The position numbers and the translations under genes were made by a program. This document shows, in pieces, positions 18,184 through 27,170 of a DNA stretch of 64,000 bases. The notes under the pieces were generated by a model. It did no database searches. It was not told the DNA's origin and saw only the letters and a list, made by a program, of their open reading frames with translations. Each line of letters begins with the position of its first letter. The first letter of the stretch is position 1. This stretch comes from Bacteroidota bacterium (GTDB lineage Bacteria; Bacteroidota; Bacteroidia; B-17B0; Aurantibacillaceae): the NCBI GenBank assembly GCA_029237825.1, contig JAQZBQ010000004.1, positions 62,001 to 126,000 on the forward strand, in the 5' to 3' direction.

Positions 18184-20325
18184 ATGAAGCATATTAAATT
18201 TCTACTGTCAGTTTTATTGTTGATGTTTGTGAATACACTTGTTTCACAAAATAAAGATATTCAGGAGGAAGCTGCTTATTATTTCGACGTGAAGGATTAT
18301 AAAAAGGCATACGAACTTTATGATAAGCTTTATACACAGGTGCCTAAGAATTTTGAGTACAAGTTCAGGCTCGGCTATTCTGCATTGCATTATCCGGAAA
18401 AGAAGGCGCGTGCAATTGAAATTTTTGAAGACATTAAGCGTACTGATAAATCACCGGTCGCAGATTATTACCTTGCAAAATCTTATCATTTAAATTACCG
18501 GTTTGATGATGCCATCGTTTCTTATGAAGCATTTTTAGCAGCAAAAGCCTCAAAGTCTTCGAAAGAGGATTTAGAATTTATAGATGACGCCAAATTGGGT
18601 ATTGAAAATTGCAAGAACGGCAAAGATTTAATTGCCAGGAAAATTATTGCTGATATTAAAAACATTGGATTTCCTATTAATACCGATGAGGTAGAAGGTG
18701 TTCCTGTAATTTCGGCGGATGAATCTGTAATGATTTTTACATATGTAGGGAAAAAGAGTACAGGCGGTTTATTGGATGATTTTCTTAAGCCGGATCAGCA
18801 GGAAGGTAGCTATCATGAAGATATTTTTATCAGTACAAGAAGTTCTGATTCTTCCTGGAATGCGCCCGTGGGAATTGCTTCACTTAATACTAATGCCAAT
18901 GACGCAGCGGTAGCACTTTCTCCAGATGGTCAAACTTTGTTCTCTTTCGTTAGCGATGTTAAAAATCCAGGTGACTTGTATTTTAGTTCCTTATCAGGGA
19001 ACGACTGGAGTAAACCCGAAAAGTTAAATTCAAATGTTAATTCAGAATTCTGGGAAGGTAGTTGTTCTATTACATCGGATGGCCGTCATTTGTTTTTTGC
19101 ATCAGAAAGACCCGGCGGATTTGGTGGTCGCGATCTTTACATTTCAGAAAAAGTAAATGGCGAATGGGGTCCGGCAGTGAACCTTGGACCTACAATTAAT
19201 ACACAATATAATGAAGATGCGCCTTTTATTCACCCTGATGGCATTACCTTGTTTTTTAGTTCGGAAGGTCATAAGAGCATAGGCGGATATGACATCATGT
19301 ATTCGATTAAAAAAGACAATAACTGGATTGAACCGTTAAGTATGGGAATTCCGTTAAATACAACCGAGGATGATCGGTACTATGTAATTAATGCGAAAGG
19401 TGATGTTGGTTATTTTTCGTCTAACCGCGGTGGAACGGGAGGAAAGGGCCAACAGGACATCTATATGGTTACACCCGGGATTTTAGGGGAAAAGCCCATT
19501 CTTGCTTTATTAAAAGGAAGTGTGTTTGTAAATGATAAGCCATCAGAAGCAAAAATCGAAATTGTAAAAAAGGGAGATGATAAAATAATTGGTCCTTACT
19601 ACGCTAATTCAAAATCCGGAAAATACCTTATGGCAATTTCCCCGGGAAGTGGATATGTCGTAAAAATTTCGGTGGAAGGAATGGAGCATATTGAAGAAGA
19701 AATCGACGTTGAAAAGCTCCAGAAATTTATTGAAATAAAAAAAGATTTCTATCTCTACACTCCGGGATTTGAAAGTAAGAAAAGTCAGATCTCTGTGAAG
19801 ACAATTTTGGACAGTTTAATGGATACAACGACAAATCCTGAATCGTTTAAGAATGATGCCAAACAGGAGGACGTTGCTGTAGCAAAGCCTTCCAAGGATC
19901 CGGTGACACCAATTCAGACCCCAACTTTATCGCCATGTAACAGTACAAGCACTCCGGATTTTTCCGAAGTTAAAGGTAAATCGCTTAACGATGAAGTAGT
20001 GTATCGTAAATTTTTAGAGATCGGCGGATCAATGTGTGCCGAACGTCTTGTTTTCAAAATACAAATTGCAGCGTACAAGCATCCCGAAAATTATAAATAC
20101 AACCATTTAAAACAGTTTGGCGCACCCGAAATCATTAATTATCCGGATGGTATCACTCGCTTTACGCAACTTAGTTTTTCAACGTTGAATGAAGCAGAAA
20201 AGGCGCGTCAGAAAATAATAGCAAAGGGACAAAAGGATGCGTGGATTACAGCTTTTATTGACGGTAAGCGTTACACCCTTGAGGAACTGATCCTTGTTAA
20301 CTTTGTTGGCAAAGCAATTAACTAG
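18184..20325 (+). CDS. TPR / PD40 (WD40-like) repeat protein with SPOR-like C-terminus, 713 aa
   Basis: This exported protein has a signal peptide ending at about 22 (TLVSQ). Residues about 25-150 hold TPR-like helices (YFDVKDYKKAYELYDKLY). Residues about 170-425 carry PD40/Tol-like beta-propeller repeats, with recurring LSPDGQTLFS, TSDGRHLFFASERPGG and HPDGITLFFSSEG. Residues about 430-530 resemble a carboxypeptidase-regulatory-like beta domain. After a Pro/Thr-rich linker, residues 622-705 look SPOR-like (VFKIQIAAYKHPE). In Bacteroidota such combinations occur in envelope or type IX secretion-associated proteins, usually with an OmpA domain, which is lacking here. The exact role is unknown. 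Confidence 0.8.
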   Translation: MKHIKFLLSVLLLMFVNTLVSQNKDIQEEAAYYFDVKDYKKAYELYDKLYTQVPKNFEYKFRLGYSALHYPEKKARAIEIFEDIKRTDKSPVADYYLAKSYHLNYRFDDAIVSYEAFLAAKASKSSKEDLEFIDDAKLGIENCKNGKDLIARKIIADIKNIGFPINTDEVEGVPVISADESVMIFTYVGKKSTGGLLDDFLKPDQQEGSYHEDIFISTRSSDSSWNAPVGIASLNTNANDAAVALSPDGQTLFSFVSDVKNPGDLYFSSLSGNDWSKPEKLNSNVNSEFWEGSCSITSDGRHLFFASERPGGFGGRDLYISEKVNGEWGPAVNLGPTINTQYNEDAPFIHPDGITLFFSSEGHKSIGGYDIMYSIKKDNNWIEPLSMGIPLNTTEDDRYYVINAKGDVGYFSSNRGGTGGKGQQDIYMVTPGILGEKPILALLKGSVFVNDKPSEAKIEIVKKGDDKIIGPYYANSKSGKYLMAISPGSGYVVKISVEGMEHIEEEIDVEKLQKFIEIKKDFYLYTPGFESKKSQISVKTILDSLMDTTTNPESFKNDAKQEDVAVAKPSKDPVTPIQTPTLSPCNSTSTPDFSEVKGKSLNDEVVYRKFLEIGGSMCAERLVFKIQIAAYKHPENYKYNHLKQFGAPEIINYPDGITRFTQLSFSTLNEAEKARQKIIAKGQKDAWITAFIDGKRYTLEELILVNFVGKAIN

Positions 20326-20425
20326 TTACGCCGTATCAGAACTAATTAATGTTAATTTAACCTTCCATTAAGTTAATGAGTTTTAAATCACTCTGTCATT
20401 GCGATTAACTGGTTCTTTTAAAAGT

Positions 20426-20433
20426 TAATTTTG
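20426..20433 (+). promoter_or_regulatory. Candidate -7 element of the 60-aa gene
   Basis: TAATTTTG matches TAnnTTTG exactly, 23 bases upstream of the ATG. A TTG about 24 bases upstream is a weak -33 candidate. Confidence 0.4.
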
Positions 20434-20456
20434 TAGTGTACTATAATTTTTAACTG

Positions 20457-20639
20457 ATGGACGGAATAGATTGGGATGACATAGAAGCTCTTGAAACCAT
20501 TGCAAACCAATGTATATATAAAGGGAAAGAAGTTGAACAGGCAAGGGCCGCATTAAAAGCCATTTATGGCTATAACGTAACTTATCCTGATGAATTGGAC
20601 GACGATTCTCTTGCAGGAGGAAACAAAGAAAAATCTTAA
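20457..20639 (+). CDS. Small acidic protein, 60 aa
   Basis: I do not recognise this protein. It is cytoplasmic-looking, acidic at both ends (MDGIDWDDIEALE; DELDDDSLAGG), with a likely helix pair in the middle (KEVEQARAALKAIYG). It has a candidate TAATTTTG promoter element upstream and a clean terminator immediately downstream, which supports a real transcript. The opposite-strand frame here has no comparable support. It converges on dnaN. Codon use is like its neighbours. Confidence 0.6.
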   Translation: MDGIDWDDIEALETIANQCIYKGKEVEQARAALKAIYGYNVTYPDELDDDSLAGGNKEKS

Positions 20640-20643
20640 AAAT

Positions 20644-20678
20644 AAAAAAAGGTGCTTCAAAATGAAACACCTTTTTTT
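20644..20678. terminator. Bidirectional terminator between the 60-aa gene and dnaN
   Basis: GGTGCTTC / GAAACACC forms a hairpin with one mismatched pair and a small A-rich loop, flanked by seven A and seven T, so it can terminate both converging genes. Confidence 0.85.
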
Positions 20679-20693
20679 ATTTTTAAGTCGATC

Positions 20694-21815
20694 TTAATTA
20701 TTAAGCATTACAGGCATTACGAGCATTAATACATCTTCCGCTGGATTTGCCTTTTGCGTGGGTACAATTATTCCTGCACGGTTTGGTGCACTCATTTCAA
20801 TTGTAATTTCATCGCTTTCTAAATTGGTTAGCATTTCGAGTACAAACTTAGAATTAAATCCAATTTCCATGTCTTCACCTGTATAGGTGCACATCAGTGT
20901 TTCATGTCCTTCATTGGCAAAATCTAAATCTTCGGCAGAGATGGTTAACTGGCTACCGGTAATTTTCAAACGAATTTGGTGAGTTGCTTTATTTGCAAAT
21001 ACACTCACCCGGCGAATGGCACCCAAAAAAGATGTTCTGTCAACCGTTAGTTTATTTGGATTTTGTTTTGGAATGACTGCTTCATAATTTGGGTACTTCC
21101 CATCAATTAAACGGCAAACCAGGTTGATGTTTCCAAAACTAAAATAAGCGTTGGTTTTATTAAACTCAACCTTAACAGCATCATCTATTCCAGACAATAA
21201 ATTCTTCAGCACGTTTAACGGCTTCTTTGGCATAATAAACGAAGCCGATGCGCCCGCTTTTGCGTCATTACGTGTATAACGCACTAATTTGTGAGCGTCA
21301 GTCGCAACAAAAATTGAATTTTCGTCATTAAACTGGCAAAAAACACCGCTCATAACCGGACGAAGGTCATCATTACCAGTTGCGAAAATGGTTTTATTGA
21401 TAGCGTTCCCTAACACATCGCTTTTTATAATTACCGATGTAGCAGATTCTACTTTTGGTAGTTTTGGGTATTCATCACCATTATGGCCTGTGAGTGTATA
21501 ATCACCGGTTTCTGTTTTTAATTTGGCGCTGAATTTTTTTGAATCAATGATGAATGAAATAGGTTGCTCCGGAAGGTTACTAAGGGCTTCTAATAATGTT
21601 TTTGCTGGGATTGCAAGATTTCCACTTTCAGAAGATTCTACTTTTATGCTGGTTGTAATGGTTGTCTCCATGTCACTTGCAAAAAGCGTCAGCATGCCTT
21701 TATTAAGATCAAATAAAAAACAATCCAGGATAGGAATTGTATTGCTGGAATTTAGTACTCCGCTTATTGACTTTAAATGTTTTAATAAGGTAGATGACGA
21801 TACTACAAAGTTCAT
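20694..21815 (-). CDS. dnaN: DNA polymerase III sliding clamp (beta subunit)
   Basis: DnaN is the ring-shaped clamp that tethers DNA polymerase III. The protein has 373 residues and spans three clamp domains of about 120 residues each, beginning MNFVVSSSTLLKHLKSISGVL and ending in the expected hydrophobic strand (VLMLVMPVML). Family landmarks include NTIPILDCFLFD in domain 1 and LRPVMSGVFCQF in domain 2. It is not beside dnaA here; downstream of the gldFG-DUF4340 genes it has its own candidate promoter. Confidence 0.96.
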   Translation of the reverse strand: MNFVVSSSTLLKHLKSISGVLNSSNTIPILDCFLFDLNKGMLTLFASDMETTITTSIKVESSESGNLAIPAKTLLEALSNLPEQPISFIIDSKKFSAKLKTETGDYTLTGHNGDEYPKLPKVESATSVIIKSDVLGNAINKTIFATGNDDLRPVMSGVFCQFNDENSIFVATDAHKLVRYTRNDAKAGASASFIMPKKPLNVLKNLLSGIDDAVKVEFNKTNAYFSFGNINLVCRLIDGKYPNYEAVIPKQNPNKLTVDRTSFLGAIRRVSVFANKATHQIRLKITGSQLTISAEDLDFANEGHETLMCTYTGEDMEIGFNSKFVLEMLTNLESDEITIEMSAPNRAGIIVPTQKANPAEDVLMLVMPVMLNN

Positions 21816-21835
21816 ATGGTTAGGTTTTAATCAAC

Positions 21836-21843
21836 CAAATTTA
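21836..21843 (-). promoter_or_regulatory. Candidate -7 element of dnaN
   Basis: On the minus strand the sequence reads TAAATTTG, an exact match to TAnnTTTG, 20 bases upstream of the dnaN ATG. I see no convincing -33 element at the right distance. Confidence 0.4.
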
Positions 21844-21905
21844 ACTATATGAATCCGCGAATCGCCTTGGTATTTAAGGTATTTATAAACTACTTTTTAA
21901 CATTC

Positions 21906-22928
21906 TTATCCAGGAAGAAAGTAGCGGTATGTCTGTAAAATTTTACCAAACACATAGAATTGTGCTACCCCATAATCTTTGCCATTATTATACCTTATGA
22001 AAAGTTTATCCGGGTCGTATTTATACTCAATCCCATACTGTTCATTTTTTGAAGCTATGGCGTGCTTATGAAAAAATTCACAAACATTCACGCCCTGGTT
22101 CCTGTCTATAATTGTTAGTTTTGCAAAGGGAATAGCACTTTTGGACAGCGAATCAACCAGGTGGTTTTTTTCATCTAGCACCACTTCGCAATTTACGTTT
22201 TGGAAATAAGCAATATACTGTTTCAGTTTATCCTCTTCAAAAGGAAGCGGCTTTCCACTTCCGTTTTTTAAATTAAAACGCTGCATGCTAATTAAATCAA
22301 TTACAAAAGAAGAATCAGGCACTTCAAAAAGTTCCAATTTAATTTCTTTTATTTGGGGCGGGCGGTAGTTAATAACAAGACGATCTCTCCAATCTACATC
22401 ATCAGTCAAATAGCGGGTTGTCAAAAATCCGTCAAAGCCCGGAATATGTGTGATAAAAGGTTCTTCGTAATTTTCATCAGTTTCGGGATTGGTTAACAGC
22501 ATGTATGTTCCGGTGTTATCCTGGGTAGGGTGGCCAACATAATACTGCTTCACTTTTTCTCCTTTACTGTATAACTCCACTTTTGTGGATTTTGCTGCCA
22601 TGATTTTAATTACCGATGTGCGGGCATTCTTAGAGACCGGAGACTTTACTTCCACTGAACTGATCGTGTATAAAAGCAAATCTATTACATCCGGCCTCGC
22701 CCGGTATTTTTTATTCACGATCCATCCATCGCTTTGTTTTTCAACAACTACCTGCTTCCCATTTTTATCAGCTAAAAAAATGCGGTCGATTGATGCCGTA
22801 TCTTTGAATCTAAAATCACTTGCTTCTTTATCAATTGTAGATGTTTTTCCTTTTTTCTGATATGTATAAATGGCAATGGCCGACAGCACGAGCAAAACGA
22901 CAAGAATAATTTTAGTTGAGTTTTTCAT
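21906..22928 (-). CDS. DUF4340 membrane-anchored protein
   Basis: A single N-terminal membrane segment (IILVVLLVLSAIAIYTY, about 8-24) anchors a periplasmic domain of repeated DUF4340 units, with typical strand motifs such as IDRIFLADKNGKQVVVEK, WIVNKKYRARPDVIDLLL and VGHPTQDNTGTYML. The family usually follows gldG-like genes in ABC exporter operons, as here, 8 bases after gldG. Function is unknown; a structural or assembly role with the GldFG transporter is inferred from position. Length is 340 residues. Confidence 0.88.
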   Translation of the reverse strand: MKNSTKIILVVLLVLSAIAIYTYQKKGKTSTIDKEASDFRFKDTASIDRIFLADKNGKQVVVEKQSDGWIVNKKYRARPDVIDLLLYTISSVEVKSPVSKNARTSVIKIMAAKSTKVELYSKGEKVKQYYVGHPTQDNTGTYMLLTNPETDENYEEPFITHIPGFDGFLTTRYLTDDVDWRDRLVINYRPPQIKEIKLELFEVPDSSFVIDLISMQRFNLKNGSGKPLPFEEDKLKQYIAYFQNVNCEVVLDEKNHLVDSLSKSAIPFAKLTIIDRNQGVNVCEFFHKHAIASKNEQYGIEYKYDPDKLFIRYNNGKDYGVAQFYVFGKILQTYRYFLPG

Positions 22929-22936
22929 AATTGGAA

Positions 22937-24643
22937 TTAGTTACTGTATTTTTTCTTGCGGATAAAGTATTGAACAATCCCAAAACAAATGATGATTAAC
23001 AACGGAAGACCCACATTGGTTAATTTCCATTTCGTTACCTGAGTTGAAATTTTTTTCTTATCCAACAAACGCAATTTAACTTCCCGTGACCTGAGATGGA
23101 GCAGGCCTTCGTCGTCCAGTAAATAATTCATGCAATTTAAGAGAAATGTTTTATTGGCGAATTGCTGTTTCGAATACATATCATAGCCCACAGGATATAT
23201 CATGCCTGTAGCACGCTGGTATTCGTTTTTAGCGATATCTCCATCGGCAACCACGATCATTTTTGTTGGAAGGCTTTTGGGTTTAAAATCAAATATACTA
23301 TCTTCTAAAATTGCTCGGGTTACACGGTTTTTGTAGTTGGATTCAAATTCACCTTCCAGGAGACATGCTACGTTTTGGAAAGAGTTGGTGTACTGGCTTT
23401 CCTGAGGTTTTAATTTCACCTGTGCAGCTAAAATCCGAACCGGGGTAGGCTGGGTTTTCGTGTATTTGGAAGTTTGAAGAAGGATTGTTTTTTTGACATT
23501 TCTGGTAAAAACAGTATCAAGGGTTCCAAGATACTCGCTTTTGATTAGGTCGAGGTTTTTTACAATAGGGTGATTGGAAGATGGAAGCAATAAGGGATAA
23601 TAGTGCCAATAAAACGGTTTGAAATCGGGTTGCCCTTGCTTAAAGCCGACATTCACCGGAACTTGTGCAGATTGTAGGTCCTGCACTAATACAGGGTTTA
23701 AGCGTACGCCGTATTTAAAAAGAATATCATCAAGATTTAATTCATTCTTAAATCCCAGGGAATATCCTCTGGTTGTTAATGTGTCACGATTCACGTAAAC
23801 AGGATCAATCAGCCATAGTATTTTTCCTCCATGCATTACAAACTGATCAATAATGAATTTATCTTTTTCATCAAACATTGAATCAGGCTGTGCAATCACA
23901 ATGGCGTCAGCGCCCTTCAACGCATATAGTTTATGATTAATATTTACCCTGGCCACGTTATAATATTCAGCAACCGATCGCATGAAATCCGCGCCGCGAA
24001 TGGTATCTAACTCATCGTGCCCTTCTACAAATAAAACTTCCGGTTTTTTCAATAAGGTAGTTTTTCGAATGGCATTCGTCAAACCATATTCCATTTCCTG
24101 TATGGAATTATTAATGCTTTGTTCTGTTTCAAAACCTAATTGACGTTTATAAATCTGCCACACACTTTCTTTTCCCTTATAGGAAATGATTGCCCCCGGC
24201 CAAATAAAAGTTTCTGAAACTTTTTGTGAACTGCGGTCAACAATTTGCTCAGGCATAATGCCTTTATCATAAAGTTGCTTCTCTATTTTATCCGTTTCTT
24301 CTTTACTGGGATTATCCAGCGGGTTAATAAGTTCATACTCCAGGTTATTATTGGAATAGGCCCTGAACTCATCCAGAAGTTCTTTTGTCTCGTTTTTTAA
24401 ACGTGTAAAATTCGGATTGAAATCGCCCTGTAGGTACACTTTAATGTAAACTACGTCATCAAGGTTCTTTAAAAGCTTTCTAGACGATTCAGAGAGTGTG
24501 TAACGTTTCTCACTGGTTAAATCAAATCGCTTGAAAATGAAACTGCCCACAAAGTTTATCAGAATCACTATGGCGATTACTGCAAGCAACATTGCGATGT
24601 CTTTCCTTTTGCGTATGGTTTTTTTAGAATTCATATCTACCAC
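22937..24643 (-). CDS. gldG: Gliding motility-associated ABC transporter auxiliary protein GldG
   Basis: GldG is the substrate-binding-like component that works with permease GldF and ATPase GldA in gliding Bacteroidota. The N-terminus has one membrane segment (AMLLAVIAIVILINFVGSFIF). A long periplasmic domain of the ABC_transp_aux type follows (FVEGHDELDTIRGADFMRSV, and MHGGKILWLIDPVYVNRDTL as shown in parts). A C-terminal membrane segment and basic tail (LPLLIIICFGIVQYFIRKKK) completes it. The start codon overlaps the end of gldF by seven bases; a Met three residues downstream is an alternative start. Length is 568 residues. Confidence 0.93.
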   Translation of the reverse strand: MVDMNSKKTIRKRKDIAMLLAVIAIVILINFVGSFIFKRFDLTSEKRYTLSESSRKLLKNLDDVVYIKVYLQGDFNPNFTRLKNETKELLDEFRAYSNNNLEYELINPLDNPSKEETDKIEKQLYDKGIMPEQIVDRSSQKVSETFIWPGAIISYKGKESVWQIYKRQLGFETEQSINNSIQEMEYGLTNAIRKTTLLKKPEVLFVEGHDELDTIRGADFMRSVAEYYNVARVNINHKLYALKGADAIVIAQPDSMFDEKDKFIIDQFVMHGGKILWLIDPVYVNRDTLTTRGYSLGFKNELNLDDILFKYGVRLNPVLVQDLQSAQVPVNVGFKQGQPDFKPFYWHYYPLLLPSSNHPIVKNLDLIKSEYLGTLDTVFTRNVKKTILLQTSKYTKTQPTPVRILAAQVKLKPQESQYTNSFQNVACLLEGEFESNYKNRVTRAILEDSIFDFKPKSLPTKMIVVADGDIAKNEYQRATGMIYPVGYDMYSKQQFANKTFLLNCMNYLLDDEGLLHLRSREVKLRLLDKKKISTQVTKWKLTNVGLPLLIIICFGIVQYFIRKKKYSN

Positions 24644-25377
24644 TTCCGGCTTTCCAAAACAAGTTTGGATAATAAGTTAAATACTGCAATAATGCTTACG
24701 AAATATATCACATCACGGGTATCAATTACTCCTCTGCTCATACTCACATAATGGGCATTCATTCCTAATCCTTTTACAAAAGCGTCATACTTTCCAAAAA
24801 CGCCAGCGGTTGAGATAAAATCAAATCCTACGTAAGTGATAAAACAAAGTAGAAGGGCCATGATAAAAGCAATTACCTGATTTTCTGAAATCACAGATGC
24901 AAAGGTGCCGACAGACACAAAACCCGCACCGAGGAATAACAGTCCAACATAAGAACCCCACATTCCCCCTGTGTCAATATTCCCTTTCGGATATCCAAGT
25001 TGATGAACGGAGTAATAGTAAATCAGTGTGGGTAACAGGGAAACAACAACCAGAATAACACCGGCAAAATATTTAGCTAAAACAATCTGGAGTTCCGTCA
25101 AAGGCCTCGTTAAAAGCAATTCAATGGTACCGGTCTTTTTTTCTTCTGAAAAACTGCGCATGGTTATTGCCGGAATTAAAAACAGGTAAACCCACGGCGC
25201 CAAAATAAATAAAGGATCGATATTGGCGAAGCCATTTTCCATAACATTGGATCCGGCGCTTTCGGTCGGGACCAGCCACATAAAAGTACCAATTCCGGTA
25301 ATAAAGACACCGATTGCAATATACCCTATCAGCGAGCTTAAAAAACTTCGTATTTCTTTAATTAATAAGGTAATCAT
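24637..25377 (-). CDS. gldF: Gliding motility-associated ABC transporter permease GldF
   Basis: This ABC-2 type permease has six membrane segments: about 14-33, 55-75, 100-125, 140-165, 168-190 and 220-240. The family marker MRSFSEEKKTGTIELLLTRP is present after the second segment. The length of 246 residues is normal. It overlaps gldG and heads the gldF-gldG-DUF4340 unit. The partner ATPase GldA is not in the window. Whether the cell glides cannot be inferred from these genes alone, as many non-gliding relatives carry them. Confidence 0.92.
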   Translation of the reverse strand: MITLLIKEIRSFLSSLIGYIAIGVFITGIGTFMWLVPTESAGSNVMENGFANIDPLFILAPWVYLFLIPAITMRSFSEEKKTGTIELLLTRPLTELQIVLAKYFAGVILVVVSLLPTLIYYYSVHQLGYPKGNIDTGGMWGSYVGLLFLGAGFVSVGTFASVISENQVIAFIMALLLCFITYVGFDFISTAGVFGKYDAFVKGLGMNAHYVSMSRGVIDTRDVIYFVSIIAVFNLLSKLVLESRKW

Positions 25378-25507
25378 ACAAAATCCAAAAATAACAATAG
25401 ATTTTAAAATATGCTATCTTATGTCTTCTAAAGCTAAAAATTAGCTTAATTTTACATATTGTCTGCTTTGAAACTATTCCTTCAATTGCCGAGAGCTCGA
25501 ACTAATA

Positions 25508-26140
25508 ATGAAAACAGTAGCACGCTTCATCTCCTATATTTGTCACCCGTTGTTTATGGCAACCTACGGTAGCCTGATTGTGTTTTTTGGACTAACCAAC
25601 AGTATTTTTTTTATGTTCACTCCAATCAAAGTTAAACTGGTTTTGGTTTTAACCATTTTTTCGTTCACGTTTTTACTACCGGCATTGAATTTATTGATCC
25701 TGTATAAATTGAATTACGTTTCATCGCTGAAAATTGAAAACAGGAAAGAGCGAACGTTCCCCCTTATCATGACTTCGCTCTGTTACTTTGGGTTATTTTA
25801 TATGATCTATGATTTTAATATCTGGCCGGCAGTTAAAATCTTTATTTTAGGAGGTGGTCTGTGCATCCTATTTACAGCAATCATAAATATGTGGTGGCAA
25901 ATCAGTGCTCACATGATTGGAATCGGTGGCGTTTGTGGGGTATTATTTGCGTTGAGTTATTTCATGAATTTACCTATGTTAAACATCTTATCAAGTTGTC
26001 TTGTTTTAGCTGGCATCATTGGATTTGCCCGGTTACAGTTAGATGCACATACTGCATCACAGGTTTACTCAGGATTTATTTTGGGAAGCCTGATTCAATT
26101 TTCTCTCTTTTTTGTTGCACAATGTTTTACGTTAGTTTAG
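25508..26140 (+). CDS. PAP2-like integral membrane protein with degenerate motifs
   Basis: About six membrane segments are visible over 210 residues. The layout resembles the Bacteroidota branch of the PAP2 phosphatase superfamily: KIENRKERTFPL stands where KxxxxxxRP lies, WWQISAHMIG where PSGH lies, and ARLQLDAHTASQVYSGF where SRxxxxxHxxxD lies. The motif His residues (H of ISAH and of DAHT) and Arg remain, but the final Asp is Gln. Lipid phosphatase activity is therefore doubtful. It stands 130 bases from divergent gldF and 10 bases before the epimerase gene, so is probably cotranscribed with it. Confidence 0.65.
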   Translation: MKTVARFISYICHPLFMATYGSLIVFFGLTNSIFFMFTPIKVKLVLVLTIFSFTFLLPALNLLILYKLNYVSSLKIENRKERTFPLIMTSLCYFGLFYMIYDFNIWPAVKIFILGGGLCILFTAIINMWWQISAHMIGIGGVCGVLFALSYFMNLPMLNILSSCLVLAGIIGFARLQLDAHTASQVYSGFILGSLIQFSLFFVAQCFTLV

Positions 26141-26150
26141 CAGATTAAAC

Positions 26151-27170
26151 ATGAACTTAATTACAGGGGTTACCGGAATTGTTGGAGCGCATGTTGCTCT
26201 CAGGTTGTTGTCAGAGGGTAAACCGGTGGTTGCTATCAAACGAATGTCTAGTGATTTGTCCAAAACAAAATCCATTTTTTCTTGTTACTCAAACCGCGCG
26301 GATGAGCTTTTTTTAAGCATTCAATGGGTAGAAGCCGATTTATGTGATATTTATTCGTTGTTAGATGTACTTGATGGAATTGAATCGGTGTACCATTGTG
26401 CTGGTTTCGTTTCTTTCCACTCAAAACACCATAGCCTTATGCACAAGGTGAATGCTGATGGTACGGCTAACCTTGTGAACGCATGCCTTGAAAAAAAAAT
26501 AAAAGCATTTTGTTATGTAAGTTCAATTGCCACTTTACAAAACCCCGATATCAAAACAAATATTGATGAATCAGTTTATTGGAAGTCGTCTCCTGTGGCG
26601 AGTGACTATGCTATTAGCAAATACAATGGTGAACGAGAGGTGTGGAGAGGTTCGGAAGAAGGCTTAAATGTTGTAATTGTAAATCCGGGGATTGTGTTAA
26701 GCGCTGGTATCTATAACCAAAGCTCCGGAAAATTATTTGGCACCTGTTATAAAGGAAATCCTTTTTATACAAATGGCTCCAGCGCAACCGTGGATGCAAG
26801 AGACGTAGCAGCCTGTATGGTAATGTTAACAGAGAAATCGCATTTTAACCAACGATTTATTTTAATTGAAAATAATTACTCATTCAGGGAAATTTTATCA
26901 TGTATCCACCGAGGTTTTGGAAAAAAGGAACCACATATTGAAGCGGGGAAAATGACATTGTCCGCGGGAAGATTTTTCGATGGTTTAAAAAGTAAATTGA
27001 CCGGACAAGAGCAGTTGATTACAAAGGAGACTGTTATTTCGGCACTCGATAAAAATTTTTATAGCAATAATCGGATTAAGCGCGTTTTGAACTACACTTT
27101 TATTCCGTTGAATGACTCGATAGCGTTCATTTGCCAATCATTTTTAGAAAATCAACGTAAGAAATCATGA
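26151..27170 (+). CDS. NAD(P)-dependent epimerase/dehydratase (extended SDR)
   Basis: This is a Rossmann-fold protein of 339 residues. The nucleotide-binding motif is TGVTGIVGAHV at residues 5-15 (GxxGxxG), and the catalytic pair appears as YAISKYNGE (Tyr and Lys). It belongs to the extended SDR group of sugar-nucleotide epimerases, dihydroflavonol reductases and steroid-dehydrogenase-like proteins; the substrate cannot be read from the sequence. Its stop overlaps the start of the CapA-like gene (ATGA), showing translational coupling. Confidence 0.85.
   Translation: MNLITGVTGIVGAHVALRLLSEGKPVVAIKRMSSDLSKTKSIFSCYSNRADELFLSIQWVEADLCDIYSLLDVLDGIESVYHCAGFVSFHSKHHSLMHKVNADGTANLVNACLEKKIKAFCYVSSIATLQNPDIKTNIDESVYWKSSPVASDYAISKYNGEREVWRGSEEGLNVVIVNPGIVLSAGIYNQSSGKLFGTCYKGNPFYTNGSSATVDARDVAACMVMLTEKSHFNQRFILIENNYSFREILSCIHRGFGKKEPHIEAGKMTLSAGRFFDGLKSKLTGQEQLITKETVISALDKNFYSNNRIKRVLNYTFIPLNDSIAFICQSFLENQRKKS

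Noticed and set aside
20425-20670. 81-aa open frame antisense to the 60-aa gene
   Set aside because: It overlaps the terminator and the promoter element of the plus-strand gene and has no start context or family pattern.
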